Source of the DNA: Spirillospora albida
GTDB lineage: Bacteria; Actinomycetota; Actinomycetes; Streptosporangiales; Streptosporangiaceae
Assembly: GCF_000718255.1 (NCBI RefSeq)
Contig: NZ_JOFJ01000009.1
Coordinates: forward strand, 140,006 to 204,005
Direction: 5' to 3'
Length of the DNA stretch: 64,000 bases
The translations under genes were made by a program, and so were the position numbers. Numbering within the stretch: position 1 is the first letter of the stretch; every line of letters starts with the position of its first letter. Of the stretch, positions 8,569 to 18,256 are shown piece by piece. The notes below the pieces were generated by a model. It was not told the origin of the DNA and ran no database searches. It saw only the letters and a list, made by a program, of their open reading frames with translations.

Positions 8569-8786
8569 GTCCGCTGATCTCCTCCTGTGACTCACGATCG
8601 ACGGACGCCGGGCCTCCTGCGCATCCGGTCCGCCGGGGATGCAGATTGTCCCCGATGACCCCACCGGTACCGCAAAATGGTCTAGACCGCACCCGTCTTG
8701 CAACCGAACAACAACCCCACCGGCACCTTCATTCCCCGCCCCGAAATCCGGTGGCCGGACGGGCGGCCGTCTGGGAGCGTCGGGGC

Positions 8787-9308
8787 ATGGACGTCGCCGA
8801 ACTGATCCGCCTGCAGGACGCGGGCACACCCATCAAGTTCCTGTTCTTCTGGGGGCATCGCAAGCCCGGCCCCGGCTATCTCAGCCAGTGGTACCCGTCG
8901 CCCTTCACCGTGGACGGTGTGACCTACGCCACCGCCGAGCACTACATGATGGCGGGCAAGGCGCGCCTGTTCGGCGACGGGGAGACCGCCGAGAAGATCA
9001 TCGCGGCGTCCCATCCGAACGAGGTCAAGGCCCTGGGCCGCCGCGTCCGGGGCTTCGAGGAGGACGTCTGGGCGGCGAACCGCGCGTCCATCGTCGTCGA
9101 GGGCAATATCGCAAAGTTCTCCCAGAACCCGGAGATGGGCGCCTATCTGACGGGCAGCGGCGGACGCGTCCTCGTCGAGGCGAGCCCCCTCGACCGTATC
9201 TGGGGCATCGGCCTCGCGGCGGACGATCCGCGCGCCGGGCGTCCACGGGAGTGGCGCGGCGAGAACCTGCTGGGCTTCGCGCTCATGGCCGTCCGCGACC
9301 GTCTCTGA
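8787..9308 (+). CDS. NADAR-family protein (N-glycosidase fold, YbiA-like)
   Basis: A 173-residue member of the NADAR superfamily, whose founders act on riboflavin-pathway intermediates (YbiA/RibX-type N-glycosidase) or on ADP-ribose-linked substrates. Family landmarks are FFWGHRKPG near the start, LSQWYPSPFTVDG, the TAEHYMMAGKA helix and the C-terminal DRIWGIGLAADD and WRGENLLGFALM. ATG at 8787 with GGGAGCGTCGGGGC upstream; the long upstream extension of this frame is a shadow of another gene. Its neighbours are unrelated. The family call is secure, the substrate is not. Confidence 0.88.
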   Translation: MDVAELIRLQDAGTPIKFLFFWGHRKPGPGYLSQWYPSPFTVDGVTYATAEHYMMAGKARLFGDGETAEKIIAASHPNEVKALGRRVRGFEEDVWAANRASIVVEGNIAKFSQNPEMGAYLTGSGGRVLVEASPLDRIWGIGLAADDPRAGRPREWRGENLLGFALMAVRDRL

Positions 9309-9348
9309 AGCGGGGAATCCTTCGGCATCGGACGGGTAAAGGACCGGC

Positions 9349-9720
9349 ATGGGTGAGAAGGCGGCGGCGGTCCGGGACGACCCGGTCGAGCAGAACCTGC
9401 TGCTGGTCCGGCAGATCGTGGAGGCCGCGCAGCAGGAGATGGTGGAGAAGGCGAGGCGGCGCGTCCCCGCGCTGAGGATGGGCGTGGTCGCGGGGGCGCT
9501 GGGCGCGATGGCGACGGCGGCGACCTATCGGATGAACGTCGTGCTGCTGGAGAAGAAGCTCCCGCCCGAGCTGGCGTCGTTCGTGGCGGCCATGGCCTAC
9601 GGCGGCGGAGCCGGCGCGGCCGCGATGGCGGCGTCCCGGAAGTGGAAGGGCCTCCCGGCCCCCCTGCCGACCCGGACCGCCCGCCAGGTCGCGGAGATCC
9701 TCACCGACTCGGATCGGTGA
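9349..9720 (+). CDS. Small holin-like membrane protein
   Basis: Unrecognised 123-residue protein. The first 40 residues are a charged helix (EQNLLLVRQIVEAAQQEMVEKARRR). Two hydrophobic segments follow, at about 43-62 (GVVAGALGAMATAATYRMNV) and 75-95 (LASFVAAMAYGGGAGAAAMAA), resembling the two-helix layout of actinobacterial holin-like or DUF1469-type proteins. No prophage genes surround it. It starts 40 nt after the NADAR gene and its last 20 nt overlap the convergent LmeA-like gene. Confidence 0.65.
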   Translation: MGEKAAAVRDDPVEQNLLLVRQIVEAAQQEMVEKARRRVPALRMGVVAGALGAMATAATYRMNVVLLEKKLPPELASFVAAMAYGGGAGAAAMAASRKWKGLPAPLPTRTARQVAEILTDSDR

Positions 9721-10435
9721 ATCTGACCTTCCGGCCGGTGACGCGGAGGCCGATGCCGTCCTTGGAGACGGTCAGGCCCTGGAACGCGAGGCCCAGGGGG
9801 AGGCGCCCCACCGGGACGGTGAAGTCGAGGGTGTCGGTCAGCTCCTCCAGGCCGAATCCCTCGATGGACACCGGACGCACCCGGATGCTGTTCCCCTCCT
9901 TGGTGACGCTCGCGACGGCGTTCGCGGTCGTGATGCCGAGATCGACCTTGGCTCGGACGCGGTTCGGGCCGTCGGCGGTCAGCTCCAGGGCCGGGTTGCC
10001 GCCGGCGGCGGCGAGGTCCTTGAAACTGACGAAGGCTTTGCCGTCCAGGGAGCCGAGGGTGCCGCTCTCGAAGGTCCAGCCGTCGACGGTCACATCGCGG
10101 GCGCGCACTTCGAGGCTGCTGATGCGCAGGGGTCCGACCCGGATATCGGACGAACTGAGCCGGACATCTCCGAAATGGCGGGACGCGACCTGGGTGAGAA
10201 AGGGGAATCCCTTGATCGTCACCTTCGGTTCGGCCGGAAATCCCTGATTCCTGATCTCGGACGCCATCGTGCGCTGAGCGTACGAGAGCGCGGCACGGTC
10301 CAGTACCGCCAGCCCCAACGGCACCAGGATCACCAGCGCGAGGACGACGAGCGACCACCGCGGCCTCCGGCGCCGGGGCAGGCGGTCCTCGCGTGTGACG
10401 GTCGCCGCTCCGGGCGGGTTCGCCATGCTCCCCAC
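9701..10435 (-). CDS. LmeA-like (DUF2993) envelope lipid-binding protein
   Basis: A 244-residue anchored protein of the DUF2993 family, represented in mycobacteria by LmeA, which supports lipomannan elongation and maintenance in the periplasm. A basic N-terminus (RLPRRRRPR) precedes one transmembrane helix at about 29-50. The exported domain follows, containing the family phrases VTIKGFPFLTQ, ITSLEV-like SSLEVRARDVTVDG and the C-terminal GLRVTGRKV. The first possible codon is GTG at 10435; an ATG 9 nt further in (10426) is equally plausible. In a non-mycobacterium the ligand is likely a phosphatidylinositol mannoside or another phospholipid. Divergent from the FHA-ABC exporter by 75 bp. Confidence 0.82.
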   Translation of the reverse strand: MGSMANPPGAATVTREDRLPRRRRPRWSLVVLALVILVPLGLAVLDRAALSYAQRTMASEIRNQGFPAEPKVTIKGFPFLTQVASRHFGDVRLSSSDIRVGPLRISSLEVRARDVTVDGWTFESGTLGSLDGKAFVSFKDLAAAGGNPALELTADGPNRVRAKVDLGITTANAVASVTKEGNSIRVRPVSIEGFGLEELTDTLDFTVPVGRLPLGLAFQGLTVSKDGIGLRVTGRKVRFTDPSR

Positions 10436-10510
10436 TCAATTGCGGGCGGAGCCGGCTGTCAACGCCGGGGGCCGGGGACAATTCGCTTTCCAGCCTTTAC
10501 ACTCCGGACC

Positions 10511-12901
10511 ATGACGGCCGGGCCTTCAGCCGAATCCCTCGCCGCACCCGTGCTCGTCGTCCGGACGCGGAACGGCGTCCACCGGCTGCGGGCCGGCGGC
10601 GCGTACCGGATCGGGCGCGATCCCGCGTCCGACATCGTGCTGGCCGACCCGCGCGTGTCCTGGTGGCACGCGGTGCTGAAGACCGGTCCCGGCGGCTGGG
10701 TCCTCGAGGACGCGGGCAGCAGCAACGGCACGTTCTGCGCGGGCCGCCGCGTCGAGCGGATGCCGATCGACGGCGAGCGCACGTTCAGCCTCGGCCATTC
10801 GACCGCCGGGGAGCCGCTCTCCTGCGCCCCGGCGCGGCCGGAACCGGCCGCGCCGGCCCGGGCGCGACCGCCCGTGACCGCTCCGCCGCCGGATCCGGCC
10901 GGCGCGGTGGGCGCCCGGCGGGTCGCGGGGCCGCGGGTCGACCGGAACCCGAGCCAGATCATCCGGGTCGCGCCGCGCACGCTGCGGATCGGGCGGGCGG
11001 CCGACAACGACGTGGTCGTGGCCGACCTGGCCGTGTCGCGGCACCACGCGGAGCTGCGCGGCGCCGGTCCCGGGCGGTACCGCATCGTCGACGTCGGCAG
11101 CCACAACGGGACGTTCGTCAACGGCGTCCGCGTGCAGCACGCCGAGCTGTCCGAGACGGACCTGGTCGGCATCGGGAACGCCACGTTCCGGCTGGTGGGC
11201 GACGAGCTCCGCGAGTTCGTCGACACCGGCGACGTGTCGGTGCAGGTGCAGGAGCTGACCGTCCGGACGCCGGAGGGCAAGGTCATCCTGGACGGGGTGG
11301 GCTTCCCGATCGCGGAGCGCTCCCTCGTCGGGGTGATCGGGCCGAGCGGGGCGGGCAAGTCCACGCTGCTCGGGGCCGTCACGGGGATGCGCCCGGCGAC
11401 GGAGGGGACGGTCGTGTACGACGGCCGCGACCTGTACGCCGCCTACGACGAGCTGCGGCACCGGATCGGGCTCGTCCCGCAGGACGACATCCTGCACGCG
11501 CAGCTCGCGACGCGGCAGGCGCTGCTGTACGCGGCGGAGCTGAGGTTCCCGGGCGACACGCGGCGGGAGGAGCGCGAGCAGCGGGTCGACGAGGTCCTGG
11601 CCGAGCTGGGCCTCACGCCGCACGCCCGCACCCGCATCGACCGGCTGTCGGGCGGGCAGCGCAAGCGGGTCAGCGTGGCGCTGGAGCTGCTGACGAAGCC
11701 GTCGCTGCTGTTCCTGGACGAGCCGACGTCCGGCCTCGACCCCGGCCTGGACAAGACCGTCATGGAGATGCTGCGCGACCTGGCGCACGACGGCCGGACG
11801 GTCATCGTCGTCACGCACAGCGTCGCGAACCTGGACACCTGCGACCGGCTGCTGGTGCTGGTGCCGGGCGGGCGGCTGGCCTACTACGGCCCGCCCGCCG
11901 AGGGCCTGGCGCACTTCGGGAAGCGGACGTGGGCGGAGGTGTTCCAGGCGTTCGACCGCGAACCGGACCGCGACTGGGCGGCCGAGTTCCGGGCGTCGCC
12001 GCGGTTCGCGAAGTACGTCACGAGCGGCCTGTACGGGGAGGGCGGCCCGACCGACGCACGGCCGCCCGCTCCGCCGCCGCGGCGCCAGTCGCGGCTCGCG
12101 CAGCTCGGCACGCTCTGCCGCCGGTACCTGTCGGTGATCGCGTCCGACCGCAGCTATCTGGTGCTGCTCGGCGTGATGCCGCTGATCCTGGGCGGGCTGA
12201 TCGCCGCGATCCCGGCGCCGAAGGGGCTCGTGGCGGCGCCCGGCGGCAATGTGGACGCCGCGTCGAAGCTGATGGTGATGGCGTTCGCGGCGTGCTTCGC
12301 CGGGACGGGCAACGCCGTCCGGGAGCTCGTGAAGGAGCGCACGATCTACGCGCGGGAGCGGGCGGCGGGGCTGTCGGCGGGCGTGTACCTGATGTCGAAG
12401 CTGCTGGTCCTCGGCGTGATCACCGCCCTGCAGGCGGTCGTGATCGTGGCGATCGGGACGGTCGGGGTCGCGCTGCCGGAGCGGGGCGCGTTCACGATCC
12501 CGCACGTGGAGCTGATCCTGGCGATGGCGCTGCTCGGCGTCGTGTCGATGGCGATGGGCCTGCTCGTGTCGTCGTCGGTGAACAGCTCGGAGAAGACGCT
12601 GCCGCTGCTGATCGTCCTGTCGATGGCGCAGCTCGTGCTGTCGGGTGGGCTGGTGCGGCTGGCGGGGCTGGTCGGGCTGGAGCAGTTCGCGTGGCTGTCG
12701 CCGTCCCGCTGGGGGTTCGGCGCGGCGGCCGCCACCGTCGACCTCGACACGATCTACCCGCACGAGGGCGCCGCCGACCCGCTGTGGAAGAACACGGCGG
12801 TCGCGTGGGGCACGGACATGGCGATCCTCGCCGTCCTGGGGCTGCTGTTCGCGGCGGCGGCCTGGTACCGGCTCTACCGGCTGAGGCCCCGCCGACGCTG
12901 A
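10511..12901 (+). CDS. FHA-domain ABC exporter, Rv1747-like
   Basis: A 796-residue single-chain transporter. Two FHA phosphothreonine-binding domains come first: FHA1 around 20-100 (YRIGRDPASD, GSSNGT) and FHA2 around 145-230 (LRIGRAADND, SRHH, GSHNGTFVNG). The ABC nucleotide-binding domain has Walker A GPSGAGKST at 277-285, signature LSGGQRKR at 379-386 and Walker B LLFLDEP at 399-405. The C-terminal half (about 540-790) has six or so membrane helices of the ABC-2 type. The architecture is that of mycobacterial Rv1747, which is regulated by Ser/Thr kinase phosphorylation and exports cell-envelope lipids. The ATG at 10511 is the natural start. No kinase gene is adjacent. Confidence 0.93.
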   Translation: MTAGPSAESLAAPVLVVRTRNGVHRLRAGGAYRIGRDPASDIVLADPRVSWWHAVLKTGPGGWVLEDAGSSNGTFCAGRRVERMPIDGERTFSLGHSTAGEPLSCAPARPEPAAPARARPPVTAPPPDPAGAVGARRVAGPRVDRNPSQIIRVAPRTLRIGRAADNDVVVADLAVSRHHAELRGAGPGRYRIVDVGSHNGTFVNGVRVQHAELSETDLVGIGNATFRLVGDELREFVDTGDVSVQVQELTVRTPEGKVILDGVGFPIAERSLVGVIGPSGAGKSTLLGAVTGMRPATEGTVVYDGRDLYAAYDELRHRIGLVPQDDILHAQLATRQALLYAAELRFPGDTRREEREQRVDEVLAELGLTPHARTRIDRLSGGQRKRVSVALELLTKPSLLFLDEPTSGLDPGLDKTVMEMLRDLAHDGRTVIVVTHSVANLDTCDRLLVLVPGGRLAYYGPPAEGLAHFGKRTWAEVFQAFDREPDRDWAAEFRASPRFAKYVTSGLYGEGGPTDARPPAPPPRRQSRLAQLGTLCRRYLSVIASDRSYLVLLGVMPLILGGLIAAIPAPKGLVAAPGGNVDAASKLMVMAFAACFAGTGNAVRELVKERTIYARERAAGLSAGVYLMSKLLVLGVITALQAVVIVAIGTVGVALPERGAFTIPHVELILAMALLGVVSMAMGLLVSSSVNSSEKTLPLLIVLSMAQLVLSGGLVRLAGLVGLEQFAWLSPSRWGFGAAAATVDLDTIYPHEGAADPLWKNTAVAWGTDMAILAVLGLLFAAAAWYRLYRLRPRRR

Positions 12902-12933
12902 CTCAACCGCGACGATCGGGGTAGACCGCCGCC

Positions 12934-13473
12934 ATGAACAGCGTGCCCGCGGACGGCCCGGACCCCGTCCGCGCCGAGATCACCCTGACCGTGAACGGCT
13001 CCGAGCACCGGCTCGGGATCGACACCCGCGCGTCCCTGCTCGACACCCTCCGGGAGGACCTCGGGCTGACCGGCGCCAAGAAGGGCTGCGACCACGGGCA
13101 GTGCGGCGCGTGCACCGTCCTGCTGGACGGCCGGCGGGTGAACGCGTGCCTGGCGCTCGCGGTCGCGCACGACGGCGCGGACGTCGTGACCGTGGAGGGG
13201 CTGGCGCGGGACGGGCGGCCGACCCGGCTGCAGGAGGCGTTCCTCGCGCACGACGCGCTCCAGTGCGGCTACTGCACCCCCGGCCAGCTGTGCTCCGCGA
13301 CCGCCGTGCTGGACGAGCTGGGCCGCGGCCTGCCGAGCGCCGCCACCCCGGACCCGGCGGCCGAGCCCGTGCCGGACGACGCCGAGATCCGGGAGCGGAT
13401 GAGCGGCAACCTGTGCCGCTGCGGCGCGTACGCCGGGATCGTCGCGGCCGTCCGGGAGGCGGCCCGCGCATGA
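12934..13473 (+). CDS. paoA: Aldehyde oxidase/xanthine dehydrogenase-type 2Fe-2S subunit
   Basis: Small iron-sulfur subunit (179 residues) of a molybdenum hydroxylase. The N-terminal plant-type 2Fe-2S site uses Cys52, Cys57, Cys60 and Cys72 (CDHGQCGACTVLLDG). The helical second domain binds another cluster through CGYC (111-114) and CRC (161-163). It passes electrons from the molybdenum centre to the FAD subunit. No Tat signal is evident, unlike the periplasmic Escherichia coli PaoA. The next gene overlaps by ATGA, so all three subunits are translationally coupled. The symbol follows the closest recognisable arrangement, paoABC; xanthine or CO dehydrogenase is less likely. Confidence 0.88.
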   Translation: MNSVPADGPDPVRAEITLTVNGSEHRLGIDTRASLLDTLREDLGLTGAKKGCDHGQCGACTVLLDGRRVNACLALAVAHDGADVVTVEGLARDGRPTRLQEAFLAHDALQCGYCTPGQLCSATAVLDELGRGLPSAATPDPAAEPVPDDAEIRERMSGNLCRCGAYAGIVAAVREAARA

Positions 13474-14447
13474 GGCCGTTCACCTACGCGCGCGCGGCCA
13501 CCGAGGACGAGGCGGTCGCCGCCTGCACCGACGGCGCCGCGTACCTCGGCGGCGGGACGAACCTCGTCGACCTGATGCGGCTCGGCGTGGCGGAGCCGGC
13601 GCGGCTCGTGGACGTCGCGCACCTCGGCCACGACCGGATCGAGCGGCGCGCCGACGGCGGCCTGCGGATCGGCGCGGCCGTCACCAACGGCGACCTCGCG
13701 GCCGACCGGACGGTCCGGGCGGAGTTCCCGCTGCTGGCGCAGGCCGTCCTGGCGGGGGCGTCGGGCCAGATCCGCAATCTCGCGACGGTGGGCGGCAACC
13801 TGCTGCAGCGGACCCGCTGCGCCTACTTCCAGGACGTCACGAAGCCCTGCAACAAGCGCGAACCGGGCAGCGGCTGCCCGGCCCGCGAGGGCGAGCACCG
13901 CAACCTCGCGATCCTCGGGCACTCGGCGGGGTGCGTGGCGACCCACCCGTCCGACATGGCGGTCGCGCTCGCCGCGCTGGACGCGGAGGTCCGCGTCCGG
14001 GGGCGCGAGGGGACCCGGACGATCCCGTTCGGCGACCTGCACCGGCTCCCGGGCACCGCACCCGAGCGGGACACGTGCCTCGAACCGGGCGACCTCATCA
14101 CGGCGGTGGAGGTGCCGCCGCTGCGGATGCCGTCCCGCTTCCGGAAGGCGCGCGAGCGGGCCTCGTTCGCGTTCGCGCTGGTGTCGATCGCGGCGGCGCT
14201 CCGCACGGACGTCCCGGGCGGCACCGTCACCGACGTCCGGATCGCGCTGGGCGGCGTCGCGCACCGGCCGTGGCGCGCCCGCCGCGCCGAGGAGCGGCTG
14301 CGCGGCGCCCGCGCGTCGGGCGAGGCGTTCCTGCGGGCGGCGGAGGCGGAACTGGAGGCCGCGGAGCCGCTCCGCGACAACGGCTACAAGGTGCCCCTGG
14401 CCCGCAACCTGATCGTCCGGACGCTGTCGGGGCTGGTGGCCCCTTGA
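13470..14447 (+). CDS. paoB: FAD-binding subunit of molybdenum aldehyde oxidase
   Basis: A 325-residue FAD subunit. YLGGGTNLVDLM and the later TVGGNLLQ bind FAD in the xanthine-oxidase family. The insertion with Cys117, Cys127 and Cys136 (RCAYFQDVTKPCNKREPGSGC), plus a possible fourth ligand Cys155, is the hallmark of PaoB-type subunits, which carry an extra 4Fe-4S cluster absent from ordinary xanthine dehydrogenases. It begins at an ATG overlapping the stop of the 2Fe-2S subunit and ends with a TGA inside the TTG start of the catalytic subunit. Confidence 0.88.
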   Translation: MRPFTYARAATEDEAVAACTDGAAYLGGGTNLVDLMRLGVAEPARLVDVAHLGHDRIERRADGGLRIGAAVTNGDLAADRTVRAEFPLLAQAVLAGASGQIRNLATVGGNLLQRTRCAYFQDVTKPCNKREPGSGCPAREGEHRNLAILGHSAGCVATHPSDMAVALAALDAEVRVRGREGTRTIPFGDLHRLPGTAPERDTCLEPGDLITAVEVPPLRMPSRFRKARERASFAFALVSIAAALRTDVPGGTVTDVRIALGGVAHRPWRARRAEERLRGARASGEAFLRAAEAELEAAEPLRDNGYKVPLARNLIVRTLSGLVAP

Positions 14448-16501
14448 CGGACCGGCTGGAGGGGTGGGAGAAGGTCACCGGGGCGGCGCGGTACGCCTAC
14501 GAGTACCCCCTGGAGAACGTCGCGTACCTGGCGGCCGTGCAGGCGACGGTGGCGCGCGGCGAGATCCTGGCCGTGGACGCGGAGGCGGCGCTGGGGATGC
14601 CGGGCGTCCTCGCGGTCCTGTCGGGCGGGAACGCGCCGCGGCTGGCGCCCGTGGACGACGGTGAGCTGGCGGTGCTCCAGTCGCGGCGCGTGGCGTACCG
14701 GGGGCAGTTCGTCGCCGCGGTGATCGCGGAGACGCCGGAGACGGCGGCCGAGGCGGCCCGGCACGTGCGCGTGGAGTACGCGCCCGAGGCGGCCGATGTC
14801 CTGCTCCGCGCCGACCACGAGGGCCTGTACGCGCCGGAGAAGGTCAACGGCGGGTTCCCGGCCGACACGGAGTCGGGCGATCCCGACGCGGCGTTCGCGG
14901 CCTCCGCCGTCCGGGTGGACGCGACCTACACGACGCCCGCCGAGCACAACAACCCGATGGAGCCGCACACCACCGTCGCGCTGTGGGAGGACGACGGGAC
15001 GCTCGTCCTCTACGACTCCAACCAGGGGCCGTCCGCGGTCCAGAGCACCCTGGCCGAGGTGTTCGGGCTGGAACCCGCGCAGGTGCGGGTGATCTCCGAG
15101 CATGTCGGCGGCGGGTTCGGGTCGAAGGGCACCCCCCGGCCGAACGTCGTGCTCGCGGCGATGGCGGCGCGCGTCACCGGCCGCCCGGTGAAGTTCGCGG
15201 TCCCCCGGCGGCAGATGTGGGCGACGACCGGGTACCGGACGCCGACGATCCAGCGCGTCCGGCTCGGCGCCGGCCTCGACGGGCGGCTCGACGCGGTGAT
15301 CCACGAGGTGGTCGCGCAGACGTCCGCCGTCCGGGAGTTCGCCGAGCAGGCGGCCGTCCCGGCGCGCATGATGTACCGGGCGGCGAATCGCCGCACGCGG
15401 CACCGGATCGTCCGGCTGGACGTGCCGTCGCCGTCGTGGATGCGGGCGCCCGGCGAGACGCCCGGCATGTTCGCGCTGGAGTCGGCGATGGACGAGCTCG
15501 CCGTCCTGACCGGCGTCGACCCGGTCGAGTTGCGCGTCCGCAACGACGCCCCGGAGGACCCGGAGAGCGGGCTGCCGTTCAGTTCCCGCAACCTCGTGGC
15601 GTGCCTGCGGGAGGGCGCCGCGCGGTTCGGCTGGGACGCCCGGGACCCGCGTCCCGGCGTCCGCCGCGAGGGCCGCACGCTGCTCGGCACGGGCGTCGCC
15701 GCCGCGACCTATCCGGCGTCGACCCGGCCCGGGGAGGCGGTCGCCCGCGCCGAGCCGGACGGCACGTTCACGGTCCGCGTCGCCGCCGCCGACATCGGCA
15801 CCGGCGCCCGAACCGCGCTCGCCGTGATCGCCGCGGACGCCCTCAAGACGGACCTGGGCAAGGTCCGGATGGAGATCGGCGACAGCCGGCTGCCGCGCGC
15901 GGTGGTCGCGGGCGGGTCGGCGGGGACGTCGAGCTGGGGCACCGCGGTGGTCCGGGCGTGCGAGGCGCTGCTCGTCCGGCTGAACGGGGAGATCCCGCCG
16001 GAGGGCGTGGAGGCGCGCGCGTCGACGGCCGACGAGGTGCGCAGCCGGCAGAAGTACGCCCGGCACGCGTTCGGAGCGCACTTCGCCGAGGTCGCGGTGG
16101 ACCTCGACACCGGCGAGGTGCGGGTGCCGCGCATGCTCGGCGTGTTCGCCGCGGGCCGCATCATCAACCCGAAGGCGGCCCGGTCCCAGTTCGTCGGCGG
16201 CATGACGATGGGCATCGGCATGGCGCTGCTGGAGGAGTCCATCATGGACGAGGCGTTCGGCGACCACGTCAACCGCGACCTCGCCCAGTATCACGTCCCC
16301 ACCTGCGCGGACATCCGGAAGATCGACGCGGTGTGGGTGCCGGAGGCCGACCCGCACCTGAATCCGATGGGAGCGAAGGGCATCGGCGAGATCGGGATCG
16401 TGGGCGCCGCCGCCGCGATCGCGAACGCCGTCCACCACGCGACCGGCGCCAGGTTCCGCGACCTGCCGATCACTCCCGCCCGCGTCCTCGCCGAACTGTA
16501 G
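14444..16501 (+). CDS. paoC: Molybdopterin-binding catalytic subunit of aldehyde oxidase
   Basis: Large catalytic subunit (685 residues) that hydroxylates an aldehyde, or possibly an N-heterocycle, at the molybdenum-cytosine-dinucleotide centre. Landmarks are VTGAARYAYE at the N-terminus, GGGFGSKG for cofactor binding, and GAKGIGEIGIVG near the end with the catalytic base Glu649. The start is a TTG at 14444 overlapping the previous stop (TTGA), the only start that keeps the conserved N-terminus. Its 3' end overlaps the convergent copper/oxidase assembly gene by 32 bp. No XdhC-type maturation factor is in the window. The natural substrate is not evident. Confidence 0.88.
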   Translation: MTDRLEGWEKVTGAARYAYEYPLENVAYLAAVQATVARGEILAVDAEAALGMPGVLAVLSGGNAPRLAPVDDGELAVLQSRRVAYRGQFVAAVIAETPETAAEAARHVRVEYAPEAADVLLRADHEGLYAPEKVNGGFPADTESGDPDAAFAASAVRVDATYTTPAEHNNPMEPHTTVALWEDDGTLVLYDSNQGPSAVQSTLAEVFGLEPAQVRVISEHVGGGFGSKGTPRPNVVLAAMAARVTGRPVKFAVPRRQMWATTGYRTPTIQRVRLGAGLDGRLDAVIHEVVAQTSAVREFAEQAAVPARMMYRAANRRTRHRIVRLDVPSPSWMRAPGETPGMFALESAMDELAVLTGVDPVELRVRNDAPEDPESGLPFSSRNLVACLREGAARFGWDARDPRPGVRREGRTLLGTGVAAATYPASTRPGEAVARAEPDGTFTVRVAAADIGTGARTALAVIAADALKTDLGKVRMEIGDSRLPRAVVAGGSAGTSSWGTAVVRACEALLVRLNGEIPPEGVEARASTADEVRSRQKYARHAFGAHFAEVAVDLDTGEVRVPRMLGVFAAGRIINPKAARSQFVGGMTMGIGMALLEESIMDEAFGDHVNRDLAQYHVPTCADIRKIDAVWVPEADPHLNPMGAKGIGEIGIVGAAAAIANAVHHATGARFRDLPITPARVLAEL

Positions 16502-18200
16502 CGACGCAGGCCGGCAGGGTGGCGAGGGCGGCGAGCCCGCAGAGCAGCCAGATCCCGAGCCGCTGGTCCTCCGGGAGCGGCGCGCCCCAGGCCCGGCCCA
16601 GCGTGCCGTACCAGCCGCCGCCGAAGACCGACCCGGAGCCGGACAGCAGCAGGCCCCCGAGGACGTGCACCGGCAGTGTCGCGAGGGGCCACCATGTCCC
16701 GGACGTCGCGGCGAAGAACGCGACGCCGATCGTGAGGAAGCCCGCCAGTGCCACCGAGTGCAGGGCGTGGTTGGACAGCGCCGGGCCGAACAGCGGCGTC
16801 AGGTACCAGAGGTACAGGCTCGCGAAGAACAGCGGGACGGCGACGGCGGGGCGGGGGGCGCGGCGCGGCGGCTCCGGCGGAGCGCCCCGCACCAGCAGCA
16901 GCGGCCCGAGCACCCCCACCATGACGTGCTGGACGGCGTTCGCGCTGAACAGCACCATGCTGTACCGGGCGAGGCCGCCGCACGTGGCGAGCAGGACGAC
17001 CGCCAGGCCCGCCGTCCACGCGAGGACGCGCCGCGAGGGCAGGTCGCGGCGTCGCACGGCCCGGACCCCGTACAGCACGGCCCCGGCGCCGACCAGCACG
17101 GCGAACAGCGGGTCGAACCACCGGCCCGGCAGCAGGGACGAGACGCCGGGCGGGCCGGGCAGCGGGAAGCCGAGCCGCAGCGTGACCGCGTCCAGCGTGC
17201 CGGGCGCGACCTCGGGCGGCGGGGTGCGCGCCAGCCCGGTCGCGAGCGCCATCGTCGCCGCCATGACGATGATCTCGGCGGCGGCGAGCCGCGCCAACCC
17301 CCCGCCCGGCAGCGCCGGGATCGTCCGGCGCCGGTGCCACCAGCCCATGGCGCCCAGCACGGCGAACGCCACCGCCTTCGCGGCGACCAGCGCTCCGTAC
17401 CGGGAATCGAGGTGGACGCCGCCGAGCCGGATCCACGCCTGCACGGCGCCGCTCACCCCGACGACGGCGAACGCGACCAGCGCGAGGGTGCTGTAGCGGG
17501 CCGCGACGCCGGGCAGCCGGTCCCGGACGTCCGGTGCCAGCAGCACCAGGGCGACGAGCCCGCCGGCCCACAGCGCGGCGCCCGCGACGTGCGCGGCGAG
17601 GCTGTGCACGGCGAGCGCGTGGTGCGCGCTCCCGGCGGCGTGGCCGGTGAACAGCGGGGGCAGCAGCCCGGCGAGCGCGCACAGCAGCAGGTGCCCCGGG
17701 CGGTGCTCGGCGGCCGGCAGCCGCGCCGCGACCGCGAGCGCCGCCGCGACCGCGATGACGAGGACCAGCGCCCGGCCCTGCGGGAGGTCGGCGGCGAACG
17801 TCCGCAGCAGGCCGCCGGTGACGCCGGTGAGGGCGGGGACGCCGAACAGGTCCGACACCGAGAACGCCATCAGCGTCAGCGCGCACAGCGCCCAGCCGAG
17901 CGCGGCGCGCGCCGCGGCCCGCAGGCAGCGGCGGGTCGCCGCCGGAGCCCCGGGGACCAGCACGGCCGCCGCGGCCAGCCATCCCACCGTGAGGGCGGAC
18001 GTGACGTGCACGCCGAGCCGCGCGATCGCGAGGCCGGTTTTGGTCACCGCGTCCGCCTGCGTCAGCCCCGGCACCGCGGACGGGCTCAGCGCGCCGCCGA
18101 GCCGCACCACCAGCATCAGGACGATCAGGGCGAGGGCCAGCGCGCACGCCGCGACGGCGGGCCGGTCGGTGCGGGGCGCCCGGCGGGCGGGAGTGGCCAC
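16470..18200 (-). CDS. CopD/CtaG-type fused membrane protein (copper handling, oxidase assembly)
   Basis: A 576-residue polytopic protein with about 13 or more membrane helices. The N-terminal half resembles CopD/YcnJ-type copper import domains (GAALWAGGLVALVLL and HSLAAHVAG histidine region). The C-terminal half, from about residue 385, resembles the CtaG/Caa3 assembly factor family (VQHVMVGVLGPLLLVRGAP and YLWYLTPLFGPALSNHALHS). The fusion is common in actinomycetes and is thought to deliver copper to cytochrome oxidase. The ATG at 18200 is followed by a basic segment before the first helix. It stands alone, convergent with paoC and divergent from the ADP-ribosylglycohydrolase gene, 56 bp away. 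Confidence 0.85.
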   Translation of the reverse strand: MATPARRAPRTDRPAVAACALALALIVLMLVVRLGGALSPSAVPGLTQADAVTKTGLAIARLGVHVTSALTVGWLAAAAVLVPGAPAATRRCLRAAARAALGWALCALTLMAFSVSDLFGVPALTGVTGGLLRTFAADLPQGRALVLVIAVAAALAVAARLPAAEHRPGHLLLCALAGLLPPLFTGHAAGSAHHALAVHSLAAHVAGAALWAGGLVALVLLAPDVRDRLPGVAARYSTLALVAFAVVGVSGAVQAWIRLGGVHLDSRYGALVAAKAVAFAVLGAMGWWHRRRTIPALPGGGLARLAAAEIIVMAATMALATGLARTPPPEVAPGTLDAVTLRLGFPLPGPPGVSSLLPGRWFDPLFAVLVGAGAVLYGVRAVRRRDLPSRRVLAWTAGLAVVLLATCGGLARYSMVLFSANAVQHVMVGVLGPLLLVRGAPPEPPRRAPRPAVAVPLFFASLYLWYLTPLFGPALSNHALHSVALAGFLTIGVAFFAATSGTWWPLATLPVHVLGGLLLSGSGSVFGGGWYGTLGRAWGAPLPEDQRLGIWLLCGLAALATLPACVATVRRGRGRE

Positions 18201-18256
18201 GCCCGTGATACGGGAACGGCGCGGCCCCGGGTTCAGCGAGCACTAGGGTATCCCGC

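Noticed and set aside
9349..9720. Prophage holin
   Set aside because: Two membrane helices alone are not enough; there is no endolysin or phage structural gene nearby.
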